Source: an uncultured Saprospiraceae bacterium
Lineage (GTDB): Bacteria > Bacteroidota > Bacteroidia > Chitinophagales > Saprospiraceae
Assembly: GCA_937929945.1 (NCBI GenBank)
Contig: CALFUK010000039.1
Span: 1-64,000, forward strand
Direction: 5' to 3'
DNA: 64,000 nucleotides
The notes below the pieces were generated by a model. That model was not told where the DNA came from, did not search any database, and was given only the letters and a program-made list of their open reading frames with translations. The position numbers were made by a program, and so were the translations under genes. Shown piece by piece: positions 9,211 to 17,938 of this stretch (its first letter is position 1; every line of letters begins with the position of its first letter).

Positions 9211-9549
9211 CTAAGCTACATGAATTGGCTCAGCTCCAATAGAACAACAATATTGGAGGGCCACAAGCCCCGTGCTCAGTAGGAATAATAGAGAGTGAGC
9301 GTCTAAATGGAGTGATCTGGTCTTGATGGTTTTAGTTAGCATACTGATTCCTGAAACACCGAGTAGTAGACACCAGAATATGCCAGTGTAAAAGCAGACG
9401 GTCATAGAGACGTCTATACTGCTTATCACACTCTCATAGAAGTCGGTACTTGGCTTAAGTTTGACACTGGCGTATAAGAACAATGAGGAAAAATAGACTG
9501 TTGAAAATGCTGCATAAATTCCAATTGATGTATTGAATATCCCTTTCAT
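9211..9549 (-). CDS. small integral membrane protein of unknown function
   Basis: A 112-residue hydrophobic protein with three likely membrane helices, at about 8-28, 46-70 and 86-106. Cys residues sit in the second helix and in a Cys-Cys pair in the third. I recognise no family. Codon use and hydrophobic pattern look genuine and no overlapping gene competes. It lies between ung and miaA on the same strand with 79 nt to miaA, so it could be transcribed after miaA. Confidence 0.6.
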   Translation of the reverse strand: MKGIFNTSIGIYAAFSTVYFSSLFLYASVKLKPSTDFYESVISSIDVSMTVCFYTGIFWCLLLGVSGISMLTKTIKTRSLHLDAHSLLFLLSTGLVALQYCCSIGAEPIHVA

Positions 9550-9628
9550 ACTTTCGGTTTGTAAATTATGTAGACAGAACTTATACGCATTAAATTTGCT
9601 CTAAAACGCTTAATATTCTCTTAAATTG

Positions 9629-10546
9629 TTAGGATTTGGGAATATTTTGCTTGATGTATTTTAACATTTCCTCGATCTCATAAGGTGAAAAGACCTGCCA
9701 ATCAGGTTGATTTCGATACCAAGTCATCTGACGTTTGGCGTAGCGCCTGCTGTTTCGTTTAATCAGCTCGATGGCTTCTTGAAGTGATGTCTTGCCATCT
9801 AAGTGGTCGAATAGTTCTCGATAGCCTACCGTCTGCAGTGACGGAAGGTCTCGGTAATCCATCAGTCCTCTGACCTCGTCCAGCAGCCCTATCTCCATCA
9901 TCAGGTCGACTCTTTGGTTGATTCGTTCATAGAGGGCATCCCGCTCCATCTGGAGCAGGATCTTGAGAGGTCGAAACTGGCGTACCACCGGTTCTTGCCG
10001 TAAGAATGAGGAGTAGGCCTGACCTGTGGTTCTGATGACGGACAGAGCTCTGATAATCCGACGGTGGTTATGTAGATCTACCTTATGATAGTATGTGCTG
10101 TCTTTTAGCCGCAGTTCTTCTTGTAAGGCGGCTATGCCTGATTCTCGGAATTGAATTTCCAGTGCCTCTGTCATCTGAGGGTCCACATCAGGGATATCGT
10201 CAAAGCCCTCTAGGACGCCTCTGATATAGAGTCCTGTGCCTCCAGTGAGAATCGCAACTCGATGATCTTCCCACAATCCTTCCAATATGGCAAGTGCCTC
10301 CTCGACGTAGTCAGCTGCTGTATAGCGCTGGCTAATGCTGTGACTGCTGACGAAGTGATGTGGAGTAGCTTGTAGTTCCACTGGAGAAGGCTTGGCTGTG
10401 CCTATGTCCAATTCTTGATAGATCTGTCGGCTATCAGCATTGAGGATGTCACATGAAAATGCCTTTGCCAGGTGGGTAGCGACTGAAGATTTGCCCACTG
10501 CAGTAGGGCCAGCGATGACAATGAGGGTAGGCTTTCTTTCTGACAT
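9629..10546 (-). CDS. miaA: tRNA dimethylallyltransferase
   Basis: A 305-residue enzyme that adds a dimethylallyl group to A37 of tRNAs reading UNN codons. The P-loop GPTAVGKS is at 13-20. DILNADSRQIYQELDIGTAKPS, HHFVSSHSI, LTGGTGLYIRGVLEG and the C-terminal KRNSRRYAKRQMTWYRNQ are all classic MiaA motifs. It is divergent from the acyltransferase gene; the 70-nt gap between them holds TATTTTGCAAAGTA, which reads as an imperfect -7 box on both strands. Confidence 0.96.
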   Translation of the reverse strand: MSERKPTLIVIAGPTAVGKSSVATHLAKAFSCDILNADSRQIYQELDIGTAKPSPVELQATPHHFVSSHSISQRYTAADYVEEALAILEGLWEDHRVAILTGGTGLYIRGVLEGFDDIPDVDPQMTEALEIQFRESGIAALQEELRLKDSTYYHKVDLHNHRRIIRALSVIRTTGQAYSSFLRQEPVVRQFRPLKILLQMERDALYERINQRVDLMMEIGLLDEVRGLMDYRDLPSLQTVGYRELFDHLDGKTSLQEAIELIKRNSRRYAKRQMTWYRNQPDWQVFSPYEIEEMLKYIKQNIPKS

Positions 10547-10616
10547 AAGATCTAAAAGTGCAAGATATCTCTGTGAAGGTAGATTCTTTTACTATTTTGC
10601 AAAGTACGGAAATGAT

Positions 10617-11816
10617 ATGATTTATAGACTGGCCTGGATAATCGTGAAAGTGGCGCTGTGGGTATCTTTAAGAAAGATTAAGCTGACAGGAGTAGAGAAG
10701 ATACCTAAGGATATGCCCATCATCTTCACCTCGAATCATCCGATGGGTTTTATTGAGCCTCTGATCATTGCCACACAAATTCCTAAAATATTCTTCTACT
10801 TGGCACGGGGTGATTATTTTGAGTCTAAGACTGCCAGCTGGTGGTTAGGCCAGATCAATATATATCCCATATTCAGGTTTCGGGATGGATTTCAGCAGAT
10901 GCGTCATAATGAATCTGCCATCAGCAATGTCACTACGCTGTTAAAGCAAGGTAAAAGCTTCATGGTATTCGTAGAAGGCAGCACCAAGCTACAGCGATCA
11001 TACCGCCAAGTGCAGAAAGGTGCGTCCAGGCTGATGTACGATATCTTAGTGGATGACCCTGAGATGAAGATTGCCATCGTTCCCATCGGATTTAATGCCA
11101 GTGATATGATATCCCTTAATTCAGAATTTCATGTAGATGTCGGTGCTCCGATTTATGCCAATACACTGTTTCAGCGCGAGAAATCAAAACCTCGCTTTCT
11201 CAAAACTCTCACGCAGAAAATTCAGAATGCCTCTGAAGCTTTGGTGCCTCAAGTGCATTCTTCAGAAGATGAAGTGCTGATGGATTTAGCCATTCTGCAA
11301 AGTGTGCAGCCAGTATCGCTGGCCATGCAAAAGGATATAGCAGCCAAAATCAATCTCAGTACAGCACAGAATAAGCAGACTGCAATGAAGATGCTAATGG
11401 CCAGCGATGATCTGATGAAGAGCCATGGCATCAGCAGCTACTCCATTAAACATAGCCCTTCTCTCATTGATTACTTGATGTGTATACTGTTAGCGATACC
11501 TTTCTTTCTGAGTTACTTATTTCATGCCTTACCATTTAGTCTTGCAAAGGGTTTTACTGATCGAAAGATTGTCAATCCTGCCTTCTATACGATCATTCGC
11601 TTTGTCTCTAATTTGATCTTAATTGTGATTTGGTATTTGATCATGATTCCTCTGGTAGTGTATTTTTTTGGCTTGAAAGGGATCTTGGTCTTATTAGTAG
11701 TAGCCATATGCGGTAAGTATAATCATCAATACAGTAATCTTTGGCGGATGGTCAAAGATCATCTATTACACAAGGAGGAGATAGAGCGCATCCGATCAGC
11801 TGATGGGGTAATATGA
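10617..11816 (+). CDS. PlsC-like acyltransferase with C-terminal membrane domain
   Basis: A 399-residue membrane protein likely to acylate a glycerophospholipid or related acceptor. NHPMGFIEPL (about 39-48) stands for the catalytic motif, with the acidic residue a Glu six positions after the His instead of the usual Asp. FVEGSTKLQRSYRQVQKGASRL gives the second PlsC block. The C-terminal third has two hydrophobic segments (about 285-310 and 325-375). The start is set at MIYRLAW because the longer frame runs antisense through miaA. Closest description: Bacteroidota 1-acylglycerol-3-phosphate acyltransferase-like; substrate unproven. Confidence 0.8.
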   Translation: MIYRLAWIIVKVALWVSLRKIKLTGVEKIPKDMPIIFTSNHPMGFIEPLIIATQIPKIFFYLARGDYFESKTASWWLGQINIYPIFRFRDGFQQMRHNESAISNVTTLLKQGKSFMVFVEGSTKLQRSYRQVQKGASRLMYDILVDDPEMKIAIVPIGFNASDMISLNSEFHVDVGAPIYANTLFQREKSKPRFLKTLTQKIQNASEALVPQVHSSEDEVLMDLAILQSVQPVSLAMQKDIAAKINLSTAQNKQTAMKMLMASDDLMKSHGISSYSIKHSPSLIDYLMCILLAIPFFLSYLFHALPFSLAKGFTDRKIVNPAFYTIIRFVSNLILIVIWYLIMIPLVVYFFGLKGILVLLVVAICGKYNHQYSNLWRMVKDHLLHKEEIERIRSADGVI

Positions 11817-11892
11817 TTGACTTTACTCAGGTCGAGATTATAGCATTAAAAAAGCATTATATTTAAAGAAATCGTGTAAAGAAAAAATTATC

Positions 11893-12178
11893 ATGAAACG
11901 TCTATGACGCAGATGATTAAGACACCCAAGTGGATGATTAATTCTTAGTTATTTGCTAATTGGCAATACGCCCTAAAATTAAAACATATGAAACGTCTAT
12001 GACGTAGATAACTAAGACACCCATGTGGAAGATTGAACTTAGTTATTTGCTAACAGGCATTTCGCCCTGAAATTTAAAACATATGAAACGTCTATGACGT
12101 AGATAATTAAGACACCCAAGTGGATGATTAATTCTTAGTTATTTGCTAACAGGCATTTCGCCCTGAAATTTTAAACAT
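11893..12178 (+). repeat. three tandem 95-nt leader repeats before the isoaspartyl peptidase gene
   Basis: Units start at ATG 11893, 11988 and 12083 (period 95), and the gene ATG at 12179 falls 96 nt after the last one. Each unit opens ATGAAACGTCTATGACG, which encodes Met-Lys-Arg-Leu-stop. Then come GTAGATAACTAAG, the loop motif CACCCA, the complementary CTTAGTTATTTGC, and an A/T-rich end (AAATTTAAAACAT). In all three units the 13-nt arms pair fully, counting G-U. A TATATTTA box at 11858-11865 may be the promoter. The whole 11817-12178 gap holds nothing else. Confidence 0.93.
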
Positions 12179-13216
12179 ATGAAAGTACATTTATCCATAC
12201 TCTGTATATGCTTACTGATGTGTGCCTGTCAGTCAGAGCTGCAATCAGATCGGACAGCAAAACCAAAGCAGGCTGCACAGGAGAAAGCAGACTATGCCAT
12301 TGTCATCCATGGAGGAGCGGGGACAATTCTCAAGAAGAACATGACTGCTCAAAGGGAGCAAGAATACTTAGCTAAGCTAAATGAAGCTCTCGATGCTGGT
12401 GAGACGATCCTACAGGAAGGAGGTGATGCTGCCGATGCCGTCGTGGCAGCGATTCATTTAATGGAGGACTCTCCATTGTTTAACGCTGGTAAGGGAGCCG
12501 TATTCAGCAATCAAGGTAAAAATGAATTAGATGCTTCTATCATGAGGGGGAGTGATCAGAATGCGGGTGCTGTCGGTGGCATCACCAATGTGAAGCACCC
12601 CATATCAGCCGCACGGGCTGTACTGGAAAATTCTGATCATGTTTTATTGACCGGAGCTGGTGCTGAGCTGTTCGCACGAGATGCGGGTCTGGAAATAGTC
12701 GATCCATCATATTTTTACACCGAGAGAAGATGGAATTCTCTACAGCGCATCTTGGAAGAAGAGAAAACGAAGAAAAAGGAAATAGCGGAGCTGAGCGAAA
12801 ATAAGCTCGGTACCGTGGGCTGTGTCGCACTTGATAAGGCTGGAAATATTGTAGCAGGTACTTCTACAGGAGGGATGACTAACAAGCGCTATGGTCGTTT
12901 TGGAGATGTACCGATTATTGGTGCTGGTACCTATGCGGATAATGCAACTTGCGGAGTCTCTTGCACTGGTCATGGAGAATACTTCATCAGGTATGCTGTC
13001 GCTCACGATGTATCAGCCCGCATGGCCTATTTAGATGAGGGCATAGAAGAAGCAGCCGATCATGTCGTCAATACGAAGCTGGTAGAGAAAAAGGGGAGTG
13101 GTGGCCTCATTGCGATAGATCAGTATGGTAATGTAGCTATGCCATTCAATTCAGCAGGTATGTACCGCGGATATGCCAAACCTGGTGAAAGAGTCGTGAA
13201 AATTTATGAGGATTAA
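12179..13216 (+). CDS. isoaspartyl peptidase/L-asparaginase lipoprotein
   Basis: A 345-residue Ntn hydrolase (plant-type asparaginase, family T2) that cleaves isoaspartyl dipeptides and asparagine. HGGAGTI lies near residue 44. The autoprocessing site precedes Thr212 in GTVGCVALD, which would become the N-terminal nucleophile. GTSTGGMTNKRYGRFGDVPIIGAGTYAD carries the substrate-binding residues. A signal peptide with lipobox Met-Cys-Ala-Cys (lipid Cys17) predicts envelope anchoring. The start codon is in register with the three repeats upstream. One base separates its stop from the convergent gene. Confidence 0.92.
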   Translation: MKVHLSILCICLLMCACQSELQSDRTAKPKQAAQEKADYAIVIHGGAGTILKKNMTAQREQEYLAKLNEALDAGETILQEGGDAADAVVAAIHLMEDSPLFNAGKGAVFSNQGKNELDASIMRGSDQNAGAVGGITNVKHPISAARAVLENSDHVLLTGAGAELFARDAGLEIVDPSYFYTERRWNSLQRILEEEKTKKKEIAELSENKLGTVGCVALDKAGNIVAGTSTGGMTNKRYGRFGDVPIIGAGTYADNATCGVSCTGHGEYFIRYAVAHDVSARMAYLDEGIEEAADHVVNTKLVEKKGSGGLIAIDQYGNVAMPFNSAGMYRGYAKPGERVVKIYED

Positions 13217-13217
13217 G

Positions 13218-13883
13218 CTACTGCATACTGACATATTGTTCCATCAGTTCCTTTATGTCTTGATCAGACTTTAGCTTATTCTTGTTTTTCTTGAGGTAGC
13301 TCTTTAGCTCTTTCTCATGCCCCAGCACTTTGAGGAAATCTTTGTCTTTGCGATTGACCTTGGCTGACTCGCCATCTATGATGATGTAATATTCATTCTT
13401 AGGGGTGAATCGATTCTTTGTGACCGTTTCTCCAGGAAGGTTGGTTTCTACAGAATTGAGCGATACCCTAAACTTACGATAGACTGCCACATCTCCATCT
13501 TTAAATATTTCCATGACATAGGCTCCTTTGAAATTTGGATGCTTGACTAATTCTAATGAGCCATCCATGGATTTTTTCAAATTATGATTTTCAATGATGA
13601 TTCGGGGATAATTATCAGAATCCAGGGTGGTCATCCGATCGGCTTTGAAGGCTTCTATTGTCTGACTTTCGCCGTTGTAGTTGATTTGAATATCCTTATA
13701 CACTTCTCCATTGAGATCAATGATGATTCCTAAGACATTTTCTTTGAATAGGTAAGGACTGCCCTTAATGTCTGCATATCGTTTTTCATCTATCGGTTCG
13801 CTATTGGTCATTAATGTGCTGGCCTGCGATAGTAAGAGATTGCTGACGAGCAGCAGTGCCAATAGAATAAAATTGTTTTTCAT
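13218..13883 (-). CDS. secreted protein of unknown function
   Basis: A 221-residue protein with a signal peptide (MKNNFILLALLLVSNLLLSQ, cleavage near residue 20-22). The start at 13883 was chosen because the 7 residues further upstream would spoil the signal. The mature part alternates beta-type segments (LGIIIDLNGEVYKDIQINYNG, RIIIENHNL) with a Lys-rich, helical C-terminus (KELKSYLKKNKNKLKSDQDIKEL). This pattern is frequent in Bacteroidota envelope proteins, but I cannot name a family. A decayed leader repeat lies immediately upstream. Confidence 0.7.
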   Translation of the reverse strand: MKNNFILLALLLVSNLLLSQASTLMTNSEPIDEKRYADIKGSPYLFKENVLGIIIDLNGEVYKDIQINYNGESQTIEAFKADRMTTLDSDNYPRIIIENHNLKKSMDGSLELVKHPNFKGAYVMEIFKDGDVAVYRKFRVSLNSVETNLPGETVTKNRFTPKNEYYIIIDGESAKVNRKDKDFLKVLGHEKELKSYLKKNKNKLKSDQDIKELMEQYVSMQ

Positions 13884-13978
13884 CGGGTTATAATTTAAGA
13901 TCAAATGCCTGTCAGTAGATCACTCCACTTAATCATCCACTTGGGGATATCATCATAATCTAATCTACAGCGATTCAT
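13884..13978 (-). repeat. decayed 94-nt leader repeat upstream of the 13218-13883 gene
   Basis: Read on the minus strand from 13978, the unit opens ATGAATCGCTGTAGATTA, keeps the core CCCAAGTGGATGATTAAG, then CTGACAGGCATTTGA, and ends in A/T-rich sequence just before the gene ATG at 13883. The spacing is 95 nt. A shifted stem GTAGATTA/TGATCTAC can still pair with one G-U, suggesting that structure was kept while sequence changed. Confidence 0.75.
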
Positions 13979-14050
13979 TTTATAAAGTGTAAATGTAATG
14001 TTGAAGAATTATAACGAGTATGACGGCATATTAATTTCGAACAATTCAAT

Positions 14051-14058
14051 TACATTTG
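14051..14058 (+). promoter_or_regulatory. -7 box (TACATTTG) for the YfhO-family gene
   Basis: TACATTTG matches TAnnTTTG and lies 49 nt before the ATG at 14107. No TTG sits at the ideal distance upstream, so only the -7 element supports the call. Confidence 0.45.
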
Positions 14059-14106
14059 TATACCGTAAAAGTATATTGTATAATCTTTTGATACAGAATT
14101 AGTTAA

Positions 14107-16659
14107 ATGGAAAATAAAGTCATAACGAGGCTCTTGCCACATATCATAGCAGCTATTTCATTCATTGCTGTATCAGTATTCTATTTCTATCCTCAGTTTG
14201 AAGGGAAGATTATTAAATCAGGTGATCTGGACTCTTTTGAAGGTATGGCGCAAGAAGCTAGAGCCTATAAGAAGGAGACCGGGGAGCATACGCTTTGGAC
14301 CAACAGTATGTTCGGAGGTATGCCTACCTATCAGACCACAGCTCCCCAGAAAAATAATGTCTTTAGAAGTGTTCTGCGCGCTGGATATTTAGGGTTTCCC
14401 AGGCCAGCAGGTTACTTCATATTTGGAAGTCTGGCAGCCTATATCATGCTCCTTGTGTTTCGAGTGAATCCTTGGTTAAGTTTGTTCGGAGCTATCGGTT
14501 TCAGTTTTATGACGAATCATATGGTACTGTACGAAGCAGGTCATACGAGTAAGATCTTAGCTATCATGAGCAGTCCGTTAATCGTGGCTGGGCTATGGGC
14601 TCTCTTTAGAGACCGCTATTTGATTGGCGGCTTAGTCTTCACGTTGGGCATCGGTCTCAATATTTCGGCGAATCACTACCAGATGACATACTACTTGGCC
14701 ATCCTGTTAGGTATCTATTTTGTCATGGAGGTGGTGAGTAAGATCAAGCGTGGTGAAACAGGTCAGTTAGCCAAGGTTATTGGGATTTGCGTCTTAGCAT
14801 CATTCATCGGTGTCGGTACATCTGCATCTAAATTTTTACCGACTTATGAATACTCTAAGGAGACCATGAGAGGGACTCCGATCTTAGAGACCACAGGCGC
14901 TCCACGCTCTAGTAGCGAGACAGAAGGCTTAGAGTTTCAGTATGCCATGAACTGGTCTAATGGATTTTTGGATCTCTTTTCTTCATTCATCCCCGGTGTC
15001 GCTGGTGGCGGCTCTGGAGAGAAGATATCGTCTGACGCGACATTTGCCAAGGAAGTCAGAAAGCTGGGCAGCACGACTGATCGAGCACCGATGTACTGGG
15101 GCGGTCTGCCGAGTACCAGCGGTCCAGTCTACTTCGGAGCCGTATTTTTCTTTCTTATGCTTTTTGGCAGCTTCGCCATCAAAGGACCGCTGAAGTGGTG
15201 GGTGGTGACAGGTGTTTTACTGACTTTATTATTGTCGATGGGTAAGAACCTGGAGATACTCAGCGGATTTTTCTTTCACTATGTCCCTTTCTATAACAAG
15301 TTTAGGACGCCTAATTCCATTCTAAGTGTGACTGCTGTTTTGATTCCGATATTAGGGATGATCGGCCTCAGCCAGATGATAAGCAGTGATCAGCGAGAGT
15401 CATACTTAAAGCCGCTATACTATTCCACGGGCATCATGGCTGTCATGTCTTTATTCTTTGCATTGGTCGGTCCTGACTTCTTCGACTTTACAGCACCTGT
15501 GGATGCTAATTATGCTAATGTAGGATTGGATAAAGCATTAGTCGCAGACCGTAAATCTTTAATGAGATCTGATTCCATAAGAACTTTGGTATTGGTTTTA
15601 TTGATGGCTGGCGGCATGTTCGCGTTTATCAAGGAGAAGTTAGGGACGAGTCTGATTATCGGCTTGTTTGCTGTATTGATTCTCTTTGACCAGGTAGGTA
15701 TATCAAAGCGCTATTTGGATAATAAAAGTTTTGTCAGTGGCTCACAGAAGTTATCCAGCTACCAGCCGAGACCAGTCGACACACAGATCATGAATGATAA
15801 AGACCCACACTTTAGGGTCCTTGATCAAACCCTTGATCTAGTTAATTCGAGTAGATCATCCTATTTTCACAAGACCATTGGTGGATATCATGCTGCTAAA
15901 CTGCAGCGCATCCAAGACCTAATCGATCGGCATATATCTCGGGGTAATCAGCGGGTGCTGAATATGATGAATACCAAGTACTACATCATCAATGATGATA
16001 ACAATCAGGCCGCGGCGAGACTCAATACAGCCGCACTCGGCAATGCGTGGTTCGTGAACAACATCAAAATGGTAAGTAGTGCTAATGAAGAGATCGATGC
16101 CCTGTCCTCATTTGACCCAGCGGGCGATGCGATCGTCCATCAGGAATATACGGACTATGTGTCAGGGCTGCAACCTAATAAAAATGGCTCTATCAAACTT
16201 CTCGAATATGCTCCCGATAAACTGAGCTATGAGAGTAGCACACAGGGCGAGCAGTTCGCGGTCTTCTCTGAGATGTGGTATGGACCCAATAAGGGATGGC
16301 AAGCCTATCTCGATGGACAGCCAGTAGAACATATACGAGTCAACTATGCTCTGAGAGGCATGAAGATACCCGCAGGTCAGCACAGAATTTCATTTGTGTT
16401 TGATCCAGCTATATTTCGCATTGGGAGTGTAATCAGTATGATATCATCCATTCTATTTCTGCTCTTGGTATTAGCAGGATTGTGGCTGATTTATCAGAGG
16501 AGGGGAGCGTCGTCAGGGGGTAAGACTATCAATAGCCCTGCGGATCAGGTCAGTCGAGTACAGCAAAATGATATCGCAAAAACCAGTCACACGATCAGCA
16601 CCAAGACTAAAAAGCGAATGCCAAAGACGAGTAAGAAAAATAAGAATAAGCCTAAGTGA
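14107..16659 (+). CDS. YfhO-family polytopic membrane protein
   Basis: An 850-residue protein of the bacterial YfhO family. A first membrane helix is at about 8-28, followed by a large outside loop with FGGMPTYQ, then some ten further helices to about residue 530. A long periplasmic region follows (about 540-760), then one last helix (about 775-795) and a Lys-rich tail. YfhO proteins resemble GT-C glycosyltransferases and are linked to glycosylation of envelope polymers in Firmicutes; the substrate in Bacteroidota is unknown. It overlaps by 8 bases, tail to tail, with the glycosyltransferase gene. Confidence 0.88.
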   Translation: MENKVITRLLPHIIAAISFIAVSVFYFYPQFEGKIIKSGDLDSFEGMAQEARAYKKETGEHTLWTNSMFGGMPTYQTTAPQKNNVFRSVLRAGYLGFPRPAGYFIFGSLAAYIMLLVFRVNPWLSLFGAIGFSFMTNHMVLYEAGHTSKILAIMSSPLIVAGLWALFRDRYLIGGLVFTLGIGLNISANHYQMTYYLAILLGIYFVMEVVSKIKRGETGQLAKVIGICVLASFIGVGTSASKFLPTYEYSKETMRGTPILETTGAPRSSSETEGLEFQYAMNWSNGFLDLFSSFIPGVAGGGSGEKISSDATFAKEVRKLGSTTDRAPMYWGGLPSTSGPVYFGAVFFFLMLFGSFAIKGPLKWWVVTGVLLTLLLSMGKNLEILSGFFFHYVPFYNKFRTPNSILSVTAVLIPILGMIGLSQMISSDQRESYLKPLYYSTGIMAVMSLFFALVGPDFFDFTAPVDANYANVGLDKALVADRKSLMRSDSIRTLVLVLLMAGGMFAFIKEKLGTSLIIGLFAVLILFDQVGISKRYLDNKSFVSGSQKLSSYQPRPVDTQIMNDKDPHFRVLDQTLDLVNSSRSSYFHKTIGGYHAAKLQRIQDLIDRHISRGNQRVLNMMNTKYYIINDDNNQAAARLNTAALGNAWFVNNIKMVSSANEEIDALSSFDPAGDAIVHQEYTDYVSGLQPNKNGSIKLLEYAPDKLSYESSTQGEQFAVFSEMWYGPNKGWQAYLDGQPVEHIRVNYALRGMKIPAGQHRISFVFDPAIFRIGSVISMISSILFLLLVLAGLWLIYQRRGASSGGKTINSPADQVSRVQQNDIAKTSHTISTKTKKRMPKTSKKNKNKPK

Positions 16660-17938
16660 TCTGATCTATCAGCTGGGTGTACTGCAGCGCTAAATTCTCT
16701 CTGCTGTACATGGATATATCTCCTTCTGAAAGACTTGGATCTGCTATCACTTGCGCTATGAAAGATCTAATGCCAGCCTCGTCCTGATAAGCAAATAATT
16801 CAGCGTTAGAGATTGGCTCTAAAATCTTAGAAATATCTCCTTGCTTCGGCCCGATAGCTAAGATCGGCTTTCTTGTAGCTATGTATTCGTAAGCTTTACT
16901 GGGCAGTCTGCCGAGGTTATTGTCAGCTTGATTGATTAAGAGAAGGAGTAAGGCGCTCTTTTGTAAGAAGCGGATGACTTGGTCATGCGGTATGAAGTCA
17001 CTGATGATGACATATGGTGTCAGCTCGTATTTGTTGAGCATCACTTCGATGGAATAATCAACGGCACCAATCAGATGAATCTTCAATCTTTTGGCAATAG
17101 AGGGATCTTGAATAACTAATTCTGAGATACTTTTCCATAGGTATTCGGGATTCCGATCTTTATTCATTGATCCTATGTGGCAGATGATAAAGTCTTCTGT
17201 GCTCTCACTCTTAAAGTCTTTAAAGTCTGGCTCATCATAGCCATTTAAGATGCATGCTATGTCATCCCTTGACGAGAGCGCAGCGAATTGTTTCTGCCAG
17301 TTCCAAGATACTGTGACGACTTTATCCGCTTTGCGAAGGACTTCTTGTTCTAATCTGTGGTGCCTGCGATCAGCTGCGGGACTCAGGTGTAAATCCTGAT
17401 AGACATCCATCTTAGTCCATGGATCTCTGAAGTCTGCAATCCAAGGCAGGGCAGGATATCTTTTTTTAAGACCAAGAGCGATCAGATGCATGGAGTGTGG
17501 TGGGCCTGTGGATATGACTGCATCTACTGGATTCTCTTCGAGCCATGCTGTCAGATACTTTACGGAGGGCTTGATCCAGAAGGCTCTGGCATCAGGAATG
17601 AAAAAATTGCTCCTGATAAAGACACTGAGTTTCTGCGTTAGGGATGGCTGCTTATCAGCACTGATCATCCCGTCAAATTTGGCGTTCTTCTTCTTATTTC
17701 CTGTGAATGCAGCATAGAGCTTATAAGGCTCCCAGATCTTCTGCTTGATTACCTGGCAGGCTGGGTGGACTTTCGCTACCAGACTGTCATCATGGGCGAC
17801 ATAGGTCTCTGGTTCAGCCGTGTAGATGATCGGCTGGTAGCCAGCATCAGGTAGATATTTAGTCATCTTCAGCCACCGCTGCACTGCGACTCCACCTGCT
17901 GGTGGCCAATAATAACTGATGATAAGTATCTTTTTCAT
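16652..17938 (-). CDS. glycosyltransferase, GT4 type
   Basis: A 428-residue GT-B fold enzyme. The N-terminal domain begins KKILIISYYWPPAGGVAVQRW, with ADFRDPWTKMDVY near residue 175. The C-terminal domain has SKAYEYIATRKPILAIGPKQGD (about 345-367), the sugar-nucleotide binding motif of GT4. It should transfer a sugar from a nucleotide donor onto a surface glycan. It lies at the edge of a polysaccharide gene region and is divergent from the WbpB homologue. A decayed leader repeat precedes its start. Confidence 0.88.
   Translation of the reverse strand: MKKILIISYYWPPAGGVAVQRWLKMTKYLPDAGYQPIIYTAEPETYVAHDDSLVAKVHPACQVIKQKIWEPYKLYAAFTGNKKKNAKFDGMISADKQPSLTQKLSVFIRSNFFIPDARAFWIKPSVKYLTAWLEENPVDAVISTGPPHSMHLIALGLKKRYPALPWIADFRDPWTKMDVYQDLHLSPAADRRHHRLEQEVLRKADKVVTVSWNWQKQFAALSSRDDIACILNGYDEPDFKDFKSESTEDFIICHIGSMNKDRNPEYLWKSISELVIQDPSIAKRLKIHLIGAVDYSIEVMLNKYELTPYVIISDFIPHDQVIRFLQKSALLLLLINQADNNLGRLPSKAYEYIATRKPILAIGPKQGDISKILEPISNAELFAYQDEAGIRSFIAQVIADPSLSEGDISMYSRENLALQYTQLIDQIT

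Noticed and set aside
10590..10605. Strong divergent promoter between miaA and the acyltransferase gene
   Set aside because: TATTTTGCAAAGTA is one base short of TAnnTTTG on each strand and no TTG is at the right distance; mentioned only under miaA.
11893..12178. MITE or insertion-sequence remnant
   Set aside because: I see no terminal inverted repeats, target-site duplications or transposase fragment. The fixed phase with start codons is not expected for a MITE. Not fully excluded.
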